Below the pieces are notes generated by a model, which saw nothing but the letters and a program-made list of their open reading frames with translations, was not told where the DNA came from and did no database searches. A program made the translations under genes and the position numbers. This document shows positions 1-6,972 of a stretch of 24,933 nt of DNA, piece after piece. The DNA lies in NCBI GenBank assembly GCA_050329955.1, contig JBHJOH010000144.1, forward strand, positions 1 through 24,933, in the 5' to 3' direction. The DNA comes from JAOUGY01 sp050329955. GTDB taxonomy: Bacteria; Actinomycetota; Acidimicrobiia; Spongiisociales; ZC4RG35. Positions within the stretch are counted from its first letter, which is position 1. Each line of letters begins with the position of its first letter.

Positions 1-49
1 GGCTCCCGCAAGCCAACAGCAGTCACCAGATTCCGAGGGTTTGAGAACA

Positions 50-2797
50 ATGGCCGAGTACCCATCCGAGTTCGAACTCGACGTCGTGCTTCGCAATGGC
101 GAGGTCGTGCACGTCCGACCTATCCTGCCCACCGACGGCGCCCTCCTGGTCGACTTCTTCGACCACCTCGGGCCGGAGAGCCGCTACTTCCGGTTCTTCC
201 GTGTGAAGCAGACCCTCGACGCACGCGAGGTCGCCTACTTCACAAACGTCGACTACGACCACCGGATGGCACTGGTGGTTCTCCATGACGGGCGGATGGT
301 GGCGGTGGGACGCTACGACCGATCCCAGGAGGAACCGAACGTCGCCGAGGTGGCGTTCGCGGTCACCGATGACCAGCAGGGCCGGGGGATCGGCACCGAG
401 TTGCTGCAGCTCCTGACCACCGCCGCCCGTCACAACGGCATCAGCGAGTTCCGTGCCTTCGTGCTGCCCGAGAACGTCCAGATGATGCGGGTGTTCCGCA
501 ACTCGGGCTTCGAGATGCATCGAACCGTGGAGGACGGGATCTTCACGGTCGGTTTTCCGGTGGCATACACCGACGACGCCCGCTCGGCCGCCGAGGAGCG
601 TGAGAAGCGGGCGGTGGCCGCTTCGATCCTCCCCCTCTTCTTTCCCCGCTCGGTCGCCGTCATCGGGGCATCGACCAGGGTCGGGTCGATCGGTAACACG
701 CTCTTTCGTAACCTGCTCCACACGGGATTCGGTGGCACGTTGTATCCGGTCAATCCGGGCACGGCGGTCGTCAACGCCGTGCGTGCCTATCCGACCGTGC
801 TCGACATCCCCGACGAGGTCGACCTGGCGTTTATCGCCGTTCCGGCCAAACACGTGCTCGCTGCCGCCCAGCAGTGCGCCGAGAAGGGCGTGCGCGGTCT
901 CGTGGTCATCTCGGCCGGGTTCGGTGAGGTGGCCGGTGACGGACCGGCCATGGAGGAGGAGCTGCTGCGGATAGCCCGTGACGGTGGCATGCGGATGGTC
1001 GGGCCCAACTGCATGGGGCTGCTCAACACGGCGCCCTCGGCCAACCTCAACGGAACCTTCGCCCCGTTGTTCCCGCCGGTGGGCAACATCGCCATGTCGA
1101 GCCAGTCGGGAGCGCTGGGCATCGCCATCCTCGAGTACGCCCGACGCAACCGCATCGGAATCAGCCAGTTCGTGTCGGTGGGCAACAAGGCTGACGTATC
1201 CGGAAACGACCTGTTGTTGTTCTGGGAGGACGATCCGTCGACCGACGTGATCCTCCTGTACCTCGAGTCGTTCGGGAACCCCCGTCGGTTCGCCCGTCTT
1301 GCCCGGCGAATCGCCCACAAGAAGCCGATCGTGGCGGTGAAGTCGGGCCGCTCCAGTGCGGGGAGTCGGGCGGCGTCCTCCCACGCCGGTGCCCTTGCCT
1401 CGATGGACGTGGCGGTCGACGCCCTGTTCACCCAATCGGGTGTGATTCGGGTAGACACGCTCGAGGAGCAGTTTGCGGTGGCCAACCTGCTCGCCAACCA
1501 GCCGATACCCAGGGGGCGACGTGTCGGTGTCATCACCAACGCCGGCGGTCCTGCCATTCTGGCCGCCGACTCCCTCGAAGCCGAAGGTCTGGTCCTGCCG
1601 GAGTTCTCGGCGGAGCTCCGGGCCAGGCTGGCGGCGGTCCTTCCTGCCCAGGCGTCGGTCGGCAACCCCGTCGACCTCATCGCCGGTGCCACCGCCGAGC
1701 AGTATCGGCAAACCGTGCCGGCGATCCTCGAAAGCGGGGAGGTCGACTCGTTGCTGGTGATCTACGTGCCGGTCACCGCCACCGGTGTCGAGACGGTGGC
1801 TCCGGCCCTGCTCGAGATCGCCGAGTCCACCGAGTCCGGTTGCACCCTGCTGTCGGTGTTCATGCAGGCCGAGGAGGCCGCCGAGTATCTGCGGGGCAAG
1901 GCGGTGACGGTTCCCAGCTACCAGTTCCCGGAGGATGCAGCCCAGGCGCTCGCCCGAGCCGTCCGCTACGGCGAGTGGAAGGGGACCGAGATCGGACAGA
2001 CCCCCCAGTTCGACGACACCGACCCGACCGCGGCCAAGGCCGTGATCACCGGGGCGATCGGGCGGCTCGGGGAGGACGGTGGATGGCTGGAGCCGGGTGA
2101 GGTGGAGGCTTTGCTCGACTGTTTCGCCATCCCGCGCCCGGCCTCCGCTGTCGCCACATCCGAGGATGAGGCGCTGGAGGCGGCCCGCTCCATCGGGGGG
2201 CCGGTGGTGCTGAAGGTGGTGTCGTCGGAGGCGCTCCACAAGTCCGACGTCGGCGGAGTGCTCCTCGACATCGAAGGCGACGAGGCGGTGCTGGCCGGGT
2301 ACCGGTCGATCGCCCAGGCGGTGCCCGTTCGCGATGGGATCCTGGTGCAGGAGATGGTGAAGGGTGGTCACGAGGTGCTGGTCGGCATGACCGAGGACCC
2401 CAACTTCGGCCCGATGATCGTCTACGGGCTCGGCGGCATCTACGTGGAGCTGCTCAAGGACGTAGCCTTCCGGCTCCACCCGCTCCACGACGTCGACGCC
2501 CAGTCGATGATGGACGAGATCAAGGGTGCCAGGCTCCTCACCGGCTACCGCAACCTCCCCAAGGGCGATGTCGATGCCGTGGCCGACACACTGCTACGGG
2601 TATCCGCTCTGATCAGTGCCGTCCCGGAGATCACCGAGATGGACCTCAATCCGCTGCTCGTCCTCGAGCCGGGTCGAGGCGTGCGGGCGGTGGACGCCCG
2701 GATCCGTATCCACCCCATCGACCCGGCCTGGTCGCCCGAGATGCTCGACCTGCCCAGCGTGGCGAGAGGCCGGGCGCGGGGGAAGCCGCGACGTTGA
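50..2797 (+). CDS. GNAT acetyltransferase / ADP-forming acyl-CoA synthetase fusion (Pat-like)
   Basis: A 915-residue fusion. Residues about 10-170 are a GNAT acetyltransferase domain with the acetyl-CoA loop QGRGIGT. They are followed by a CoA-binding Rossmann domain (AVIGAS near 205, GPNCMGLLN near 320), succinyl-CoA-ligase-like domains (SSQSGALG; SSHAGALA with His445) and a C-terminal ATP-grasp domain (VLKVVSSEALHKSDVGG; YGLGGIYVELLKD). GNAT-first order matches the Streptomyces-type protein lysine acetyltransferases, which typically acetylate acyl-CoA synthetases; the Salmonella Pat has the reverse order. His445 sits where ADP-forming acetyl-CoA synthetases carry their phosphorylated histidine, so real synthetase activity is possible. 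I chose ATG at 50 over the TTG at 41 because a GAGGG ribosome site lies about 11 nt upstream of the ATG. The gene is intact. The family is certain; the substrate is unknown. Confidence 0.9.
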   Translation: MAEYPSEFELDVVLRNGEVVHVRPILPTDGALLVDFFDHLGPESRYFRFFRVKQTLDAREVAYFTNVDYDHRMALVVLHDGRMVAVGRYDRSQEEPNVAEVAFAVTDDQQGRGIGTELLQLLTTAARHNGISEFRAFVLPENVQMMRVFRNSGFEMHRTVEDGIFTVGFPVAYTDDARSAAEEREKRAVAASILPLFFPRSVAVIGASTRVGSIGNTLFRNLLHTGFGGTLYPVNPGTAVVNAVRAYPTVLDIPDEVDLAFIAVPAKHVLAAAQQCAEKGVRGLVVISAGFGEVAGDGPAMEEELLRIARDGGMRMVGPNCMGLLNTAPSANLNGTFAPLFPPVGNIAMSSQSGALGIAILEYARRNRIGISQFVSVGNKADVSGNDLLLFWEDDPSTDVILLYLESFGNPRRFARLARRIAHKKPIVAVKSGRSSAGSRAASSHAGALASMDVAVDALFTQSGVIRVDTLEEQFAVANLLANQPIPRGRRVGVITNAGGPAILAADSLEAEGLVLPEFSAELRARLAAVLPAQASVGNPVDLIAGATAEQYRQTVPAILESGEVDSLLVIYVPVTATGVETVAPALLEIAESTESGCTLLSVFMQAEEAAEYLRGKAVTVPSYQFPEDAAQALARAVRYGEWKGTEIGQTPQFDDTDPTAAKAVITGAIGRLGEDGGWLEPGEVEALLDCFAIPRPASAVATSEDEALEAARSIGGPVVLKVVSSEALHKSDVGGVLLDIEGDEAVLAGYRSIAQAVPVRDGILVQEMVKGGHEVLVGMTEDPNFGPMIVYGLGGIYVELLKDVAFRLHPLHDVDAQSMMDEIKGARLLTGYRNLPKGDVDAVADTLLRVSALISAVPEITEMDLNPLLVLEPGRGVRAVDARIRIHPIDPAWSPEMLDLPSVARGRARGKPRR

Positions 2798-2839
2798 GCG
2801 AAGGCTGACGACGACCGTCTCGCGGGCCTCCCGGCTCAC

Positions 2840-2845
2840 TAGCCT
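2840..2845 (+). promoter_or_regulatory. Candidate -10 box (TAGCCT) of the enoyl-CoA hydratase gene
   Basis: TAGCCT fits the actinobacterial -10 consensus TANNNT and lies 26 nt before the ATG at 2872. A transcript starting about 7 nt downstream would have a leader near 20 nt containing the AGGAG at 2863-2867. No convincing -35 box is visible. Confidence 0.4.
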
Positions 2846-2871
2846 CGGTGTCACCCGAGCCGAGGAGAACC

Positions 2872-3639
2872 ATGTCGTTGGTCGAGTTCAGCATCGATGG
2901 AGCGGTGGCACTGGTTCGCCTGAACCGCCCACCGGTGAACGCCCTGTCCGAGGAACTGTCGCTCGAGCTGGCCGAAGCGTTCGACCGGTGCACCGATGAC
3001 GCCATCCGGGCGGTGGTGGTGACCGGTCAGCCCCACTTCGCCGCGGGCGCCGACATCAAGGGGTTCCAGCAGGCCTACGACTCCGGTACCGATGAACGGC
3101 TGGCCGGCACACTGCTCGAGGCGGTGGCGAAGCTCGAGATGCTCGTAAAACCGACCATCGCCGCCGTCCACGGGTACGCCCTCGGCGGCGGGCTCGAGCT
3201 GGCGATGGGATGTGACTTCCGCTACCTGGCCACCGAGGCCAAGGTGGGCCAGCCCGAGATCCTGCTCGGCATCATCCCCGGCGCCGGTGGCACCCAGCGG
3301 CTACCGCGCATCGTGGGGTTCCAGCGCGCCAAGGAACTCGTGTTCAGTGGACGCCAGGTGGAGGCGGCCGAGGCCGAGCGGATCGGTCTGGCCGACAAGG
3401 TGGCTCCAACCGGCGAGCTGTTGGAACTCGCCCTGGCCGATGCGGCGGCGTGGGCCACGGGTCCCACCAAGGCGTTGGGAGCCGCCAAACGGTCGCTCAA
3501 CGACGGCTGGGGCCATGGCATGACCCAGGCACTCCAGGTGGAGGCCTCGGCGTTCGAGGACTGCTTCTGGACCGACGACGCCAAGGAGGGCGTGGCCGCC
3601 TTCATCGGCAAACGTAAGGCCGGCTTCACCGGCCGTTGA
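2872..3639 (+). CDS. Enoyl-CoA hydratase/isomerase (crotonase family)
   Basis: A 255-residue crotonase, the usual length, which hydrates trans-2-enoyl-CoA in fatty-acid or amino-acid degradation. The oxyanion-hole segments are FAAGADIKGF and GYALGGG. Both catalytic glutamates of true hydratases are present: Glu109 in GGGLELAM and Glu129 in GQPEILLG, 20 residues apart as Glu144 and Glu164 are in rat mitochondrial hydratase. This favours hydratase over an isomerase or dehalogenase role. The ATG at 2872 is preceded by AGGAG at 2863-2867; an upstream in-frame GTG at 2848 is less likely. The 3' end overlaps the TTG of the following transporter gene. The acyl-chain preference cannot be read from the sequence. 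Confidence 0.92.
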   Translation: MSLVEFSIDGAVALVRLNRPPVNALSEELSLELAEAFDRCTDDAIRAVVVTGQPHFAAGADIKGFQQAYDSGTDERLAGTLLEAVAKLEMLVKPTIAAVHGYALGGGLELAMGCDFRYLATEAKVGQPEILLGIIPGAGGTQRLPRIVGFQRAKELVFSGRQVEAAEAERIGLADKVAPTGELLELALADAAAWATGPTKALGAAKRSLNDGWGHGMTQALQVEASAFEDCFWTDDAKEGVAAFIGKRKAGFTGR

Positions 3640-4781
3640 GCGCAGCCCGTTCCACCAATCGACAACTCGTCGTCCTGACCGCCGCCAAGGTGGTGGCCAA
3701 CACCGCCCTGCGGTGGGTGGCGCCGTTCCTACCCGTGCTACAGGCGGCGTTCTCCACCACCACCGGGACTCTGACGTCGGTGATGGGTGTCGCCGAGTTG
3801 GGCGGGCTGTCGACCCTGCTCACGGGGTCGGTGATGGACCGCGGTCGCGAGCGGGCGGTGTTCGTGGCCGGCCTCGCAGCGGTGGGCCTCTCGTCGCTGA
3901 TCGCGCTGGGCGGGTCGGTCACCACCTTCGCGGTTGCCTTTGCCGTCCTCATCGTGGGTGTGACCAACCTGACCGTTGCCGCCCACGCCTGGATCGGCAA
4001 CCGGGTCCCGTTGGCCGAGCGGAGCCGCAGCATCGGCATCGCCGAGACTTCGTGGGCGATGGCGCTGCTGGTGGGCGCCCCCGTGGTCGCCCTCCTGATC
4101 GGCAGGTTCGGCTGGAGGGGGCCGTTCATGGCGCTTGCCGTCGCATCGGCCGTGGCCGCCGTCGTCGTGGTGTGGAAGGTACCCGGCGCTCCGCCCAGAT
4201 CGGCCCGGGTGAAGAGCGAGGTGATCCGGGTGCCGCTCGGTGGAGCCGCCTGGGCGTCGTTGATGGTGTCCGCCGCCACGGCCGCCTCCGGGATCGGGAT
4301 CTTCGTGGTGTCCGGCGTGTGGCTCGACGAGCATCATGGCGTCTCGACCGCCGGGCTCGGGCTCATCGCTGCCGGGTTCGGGATCGTCGAGCTGGGATCG
4401 TCATCGGCGGTGGCGGCGGTGGGGGACCGGATCGGCACCAGGCGCTCGATCGTCATCGGTCTGCTGGTGCTGTTGGCCGGTCTCGGGCTGATGGTCGGCT
4501 CCGGAGCCAGCCAGGTGTTGGCGGTGGCGGGGTTGATGGTGTTCCTGGCCGGGTTCGAGTTCGCCTTCGTGTCCAGCATCACGCTGGTGAGCGAGGCGGC
4601 GCCTGACGCCCGGGGGCGAGCGATCGGAATCGGCAACGCGGTGGGGACGCTGGCCCGGGCGGCGGCGGTGGCGGCGGGTGGGGTTGCCTACGAGTCGTTC
4701 GGAATCGGCGGCTCGGTGTCGCTCTCGGCGCTGGCGGCCGGCGTCGCCCTCGTCCTCATCCTCGTTCGAGCCGGTCCTTGA
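3636..4781 (+). CDS. Major facilitator superfamily transporter
   Basis: A 381-residue, strongly hydrophobic protein with roughly a dozen membrane segments and short charged loops. The loop between the second and third segments reads GSVMDRGRERA, resembling the MFS cytoplasmic motif, and a related GDRIGTRRS loop appears at the start of the second half, as expected for two six-helix bundles. The start is a TTG (3636-3638) that shares TTGA with the stop of the enoyl-CoA hydratase gene, implying translational coupling. A later start would cut into the first helix. It is probably a drug or metabolite exporter of the inner membrane, substrate unknown. The last 26 nt overlap the convergent SRPBCC gene. 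Confidence 0.85.
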   Translation: MSAARSTNRQLVVLTAAKVVANTALRWVAPFLPVLQAAFSTTTGTLTSVMGVAELGGLSTLLTGSVMDRGRERAVFVAGLAAVGLSSLIALGGSVTTFAVAFAVLIVGVTNLTVAAHAWIGNRVPLAERSRSIGIAETSWAMALLVGAPVVALLIGRFGWRGPFMALAVASAVAAVVVVWKVPGAPPRSARVKSEVIRVPLGGAAWASLMVSAATAASGIGIFVVSGVWLDEHHGVSTAGLGLIAAGFGIVELGSSSAVAAVGDRIGTRRSIVIGLLVLLAGLGLMVGSGASQVLAVAGLMVFLAGFEFAFVSSITLVSEAAPDARGRAIGIGNAVGTLARAAAVAAGGVAYESFGIGGSVSLSALAAGVALVLILVRAGP

Positions 4782-5193
4782 GGCCAACCAGGTTGCGTTT
4801 CCAGATCCACCCGAGCACGGGCTTGGCGAAGAACGCCGTGGCGGGCCCGCCCAGGTAGAGCGGGAAGGTCAGCTCCTCGGTCCACGAGAAGCGGGTGCCG
4901 CCCGCCACCTTGGCGAGGTCGAAGCGACCGGCACCGGAGACGATGCCGCTGTGCTTGACCCCGATCGAGCGGCCCTCCGACCATTCCGTCACCTCCATGA
5001 GATCGGTGGTGCGGAGCGGGCCCACCTTGGTGGCCACCTTCATGCGGGTGCCGATCCCGGCGCGCTGGTCGGTGAGGAACTCGATGGATTCGGCGTCGGC
5101 CATCCACTCGGCGTGCGATGGCAGATCGGCGGCCTCCCGCCACACGTCTTCGAGCGGTGCGGCGATGTCGACGTGGACGTTGATCCTTGCCAT
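4756..5193 (-). CDS. SRPBCC / polyketide cyclase-like protein
   Basis: A 145-residue protein of the START/Bet v1-like SRPBCC fold. The N-terminus INVHVDIAAPLEDVWREAADLPSH is the typical first strand and helix of the family, followed by alternating strands such as RFSWTEELTFP and a long C-terminal helix (residues about 115-143). Such proteins bind hydrophobic ligands in a cavity; no catalytic residues can be named. The gene is convergent with the MFS gene and overlaps it by 26 nt. A TAGGCT box sits 7 nt before its ATG, suggesting a leaderless transcript. Confidence 0.8.
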   Translation of the reverse strand: MARINVHVDIAAPLEDVWREAADLPSHAEWMADAESIEFLTDQRAGIGTRMKVATKVGPLRTTDLMEVTEWSEGRSIGVKHSGIVSGAGRFDLAKVAGGTRFSWTEELTFPLYLGGPATAFFAKPVLGWIWKRNLVGLKDRLERG

Positions 5194-5200
5194 GGGCGAG

Positions 5201-5206
5201 AGCCTA
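5201..5206 (-). promoter_or_regulatory. Candidate -10 box (TAGGCT) of the SRPBCC gene
   Basis: On the minus strand TAGGCT is followed by 7 nt and then the ATG at 5193. This matches TANNNT with transcription starting at or next to the start codon. There is no Shine-Dalgarno sequence in the gap. Confidence 0.45.
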
Positions 5207-5216
5207 CGCCGGCAGG

Positions 5217-6230
5217 TCAGCTTGCGGTAACCCGGGAGTCGAAGGCGGCTGCGATCAGTTCGAGGTTCCTGACGCGGTCGCCCGGGTCATGGGCGGTGGC
5301 GGCCACCATCAACTCGTCAGCCCGGAGCCGCTCGGTGAGGGAGTCGAGCGCCGTCGCCACCTCCCCGGGGGTGCCGGCGACGTGGTTCGACGGCATCGAC
5401 AGGGCGGCGGCCAGATCCGGGTGCCGGGCGGCGTCCTCGGGCGACAGCAGCGGTGTGTGGCGGCCGGTTCTGATTCCCAGGCGGCGCAGCCTGGCAGGTG
5501 CCGACAGCCACTCGGCCCGCTCGGTCGTTTCGGCGGCGAGCGCCGACACCGTCACGATCACATAGGGTTCGGGCATGGCCTCGGTCGGGGTGAAACCCTG
5601 CCGGTAGAGAGACACGGCATCGGAGGTGCCACCCATGTCGAAGTGGTGGGCGAAGGCGAAGGGAATGCCGAGCCGGCCGGCGAGCCGGGCGCTGTAGTCG
5701 CTCGAACCCAGCAGGGCGATGGTGGGGGTGGACGTGGAGACGGGCGTCGCCCGGAAGTGCTGCCACAGGCCGTCGGTGATACGGATGTCACCGAGCAGCC
5801 CCATCACATCGAGCAGGTCGCCCGGAAAGCCGTCGATCGTTTCGACGGCCCCGCGCCGCAGTACCGAGGCGGTGGCGCGGTCCGAACCGGGCGCCCGACC
5901 GATTCCCAGGTCGATCCGACCCGGATGAAGTGCTTCGAGCAGGGCGAACTGCTCGGCGATCGCCAGCGGGGAATGGTTGGGGAGCATCACACCCCCGGAG
6001 CCGACCCGGATGGTGCTGGTGACCGCCGCCAGATGGGCGATGAGCACCGAAGGGCTGGTGGAGGCAACTGTCGGCATGTTGTGGTGTTCGGCCACCCAGA
6101 ATCGCAGATACCCGAGCCGGTCGGCGGCCTGGGCAAGTTCGGTGGTGGCGGCCAGAGCCTCGGAACTGGTCGACCCGGCGGTCACCACGGCCAGGTCGAG
6201 CACGGAGAGAGCGGGGCGATTCGGCGTCAC
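5217..6230 (-). CDS. Luciferase-like flavin-dependent monooxygenase (MsnO8-type LLM)
   Basis: A 337-residue member of the bacterial luciferase-like TIM-barrel family, which uses reduced FMN or F420. Family signatures are ALSVLDLAVV at the N-terminus, RFWVAEHHNMP near residue 50, SSPSVL-type residues before the IRVGSGGVMLPNHSPLAIAE stretch, and HPGRIDLGIGRAPGSD near 120. These match the MsnO8 subgroup, normally 320-350 residues. I chose the GTG at 6230 because the family begins right before LSVLDLA; longer starts at 6257 or 6284 would run across the divergent gene's ATG. A flavin reductase-like gene lies head to head 25 bp away, suggesting that the two form a two-component oxygenase. Substrate unknown. 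Confidence 0.87.
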   Translation of the reverse strand: MTPNRPALSVLDLAVVTAGSTSSEALAATTELAQAADRLGYLRFWVAEHHNMPTVASTSPSVLIAHLAAVTSTIRVGSGGVMLPNHSPLAIAEQFALLEALHPGRIDLGIGRAPGSDRATASVLRRGAVETIDGFPGDLLDVMGLLGDIRITDGLWQHFRATPVSTSTPTIALLGSSDYSARLAGRLGIPFAFAHHFDMGGTSDAVSLYRQGFTPTEAMPEPYVIVTVSALAAETTERAEWLSAPARLRRLGIRTGRHTPLLSPEDAARHPDLAAALSMPSNHVAGTPGEVATALDSLTERLRADELMVAATAHDPGDRVRNLELIAAAFDSRVTAS

Positions 6231-6255
6231 GCCCCCAGGTTGGCACACTTCGGCC
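6231..6255. promoter_or_regulatory. 25-bp divergent start region between monooxygenase and flavin reductase genes
   Basis: The whole space between GTG 6230 (-) and ATG 6256 (+) is 25 bp. CAACCT (minus strand, 6237-6242) lies 6 nt before the GTG and CACACT (plus strand, 6244-6249) lies 6 nt before the ATG. If these are the -10 boxes, the two promoters are 1 bp apart and each -35 region lies inside the opposite coding sequence. Both hexamers are weak matches (NANNNT). Confidence 0.35.
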
Positions 6256-6807
6256 ATGATCGATCCTGGTCTCAAGCGGGTCATCGGCCAGATGACATAC
6301 GGCGTGTACGTGGTGGCGGCCCGGTCGGGCGGCGTAACTCGCGCCTACACCTCCACCTGGACCTACCAGCTCAGCTTCGAGGAACCGGTGGCGGCGATCT
6401 CGGTGTCACCGAAACACGACACCCACCCTCTCATCGATCGGGAAGGCTGGTTCACCGCGTCGATCCTGGCCGGGGACCAGATCGAGGCCGCCCAGTACTT
6501 CTCGTATCCCGGACACCGCTTCCGCTACGTGGGCGACTATCTCACGGACGTGGAAGGCGTGCCGGTGGTCGACGGATGTGTGGGGTGGCTGATGTGTCGG
6601 GTGACCGAGCGGGTCACGGTCCGGGATCACACGCTGTTCATCGCCGAGGTGGAGAAGGTGGGCGAGGGGCGTCTCAAAGAGCCGGCGCTGACGTATTCGT
6701 CGCGCAAGGGATGGCGCATTGCCGACACACCCGCCCGGGCGGAGGGCGAGTCGGTCCGTGACCGACTGCTGGCGATGGTCGACGAGCGGACCAAGTTCGA
6801 GTCCTGA
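6256..6807 (+). CDS. Flavin reductase-like domain protein
   Basis: A 183-residue protein of the FMN-binding split-barrel flavin reductase family. The opening LKRVIGQMTYGVYVVAARSGG, the TSTWTYQLSFEEPVAAISVSPKHDTHPLI core and FTASILAGDQ correspond to the strand-loop-strand FMN-binding part of small-component reductases. Such enzymes supply reduced flavin to a partner monooxygenase or act alone as flavin oxidoreductases. The divergent luciferase-like gene 25 bp away is a plausible partner. ATG 6256 begins exactly at the conserved N-terminus. There is no Shine-Dalgarno sequence. A large palindrome follows the stop. Confidence 0.85.
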   Translation: MIDPGLKRVIGQMTYGVYVVAARSGGVTRAYTSTWTYQLSFEEPVAAISVSPKHDTHPLIDREGWFTASILAGDQIEAAQYFSYPGHRFRYVGDYLTDVEGVPVVDGCVGWLMCRVTERVTVRDHTLFIAEVEKVGEGRLKEPALTYSSRKGWRIADTPARAEGESVRDRLLAMVDERTKFES

Positions 6808-6819
6808 CCCGAGCGAGCC

Positions 6820-6872
6820 CCGTTCTGGGGACAGAATCGACGCGAATCGCGTCGATTCCGTCCCCAGAACGG
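6820..6872. repeat. Long palindrome, 25-bp arms (REP-like)
   Basis: Arms 6820-6844 and 6848-6872 pair at 24 of 25 positions around the 3-nt centre AAT; the sole mismatch is A6833 with C6859, which becomes a G-U wobble if the minus strand is transcribed. It lies 12 nt after the flavin reductase stop and before the pepA promoter. There is no T-run after either arm, so it is not a standard intrinsic terminator. It may be a REP/MITE-type mobile palindrome or a transcript-end stabiliser. Confidence 0.85.
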
Positions 6873-6936
6873 AGGGGTTGGGGGGCTGATGGAGCGATCC
6901 GCTCGCAGGTGAGCGGGCGCGGTCGGTGGGCCCCTC

Positions 6937-6942
6937 TAAGCT
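6937..6942 (+). promoter_or_regulatory. Candidate -10 box (TAAGCT) of pepA
   Basis: TAAGCT fits TANNNT and stands 30 nt before the pepA ATG, giving an expected leader of about 24 nt that contains the GGGAG ribosome site at 6960-6964. No clear -35 box. Confidence 0.4.
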
Positions 6943-6972
6943 CACCGGCACACAGCTCCGGGAGTCTTGTTC

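Noticed and set aside
23..2488. Very long open frame on the minus strand opposite the GNAT/acyl-CoA synthetase gene
   Set aside because: It is low-complexity (His/Arg/Gly/Asp-rich), has no domain signatures, and arises from G/C-biased third positions of the real plus-strand gene.
6231..6284. Longer N-termini for the luciferase-like monooxygenase (starts at 6257 or 6284)
   Set aside because: The added residues are not family-like and would overlap the divergent gene's start; GTG 6230 fits the family N-terminus.
6820..6872. Palindrome as an ordinary intrinsic terminator
   Set aside because: There is no T-run on either side and the stem is far longer than needed, so it is listed as a repeat.
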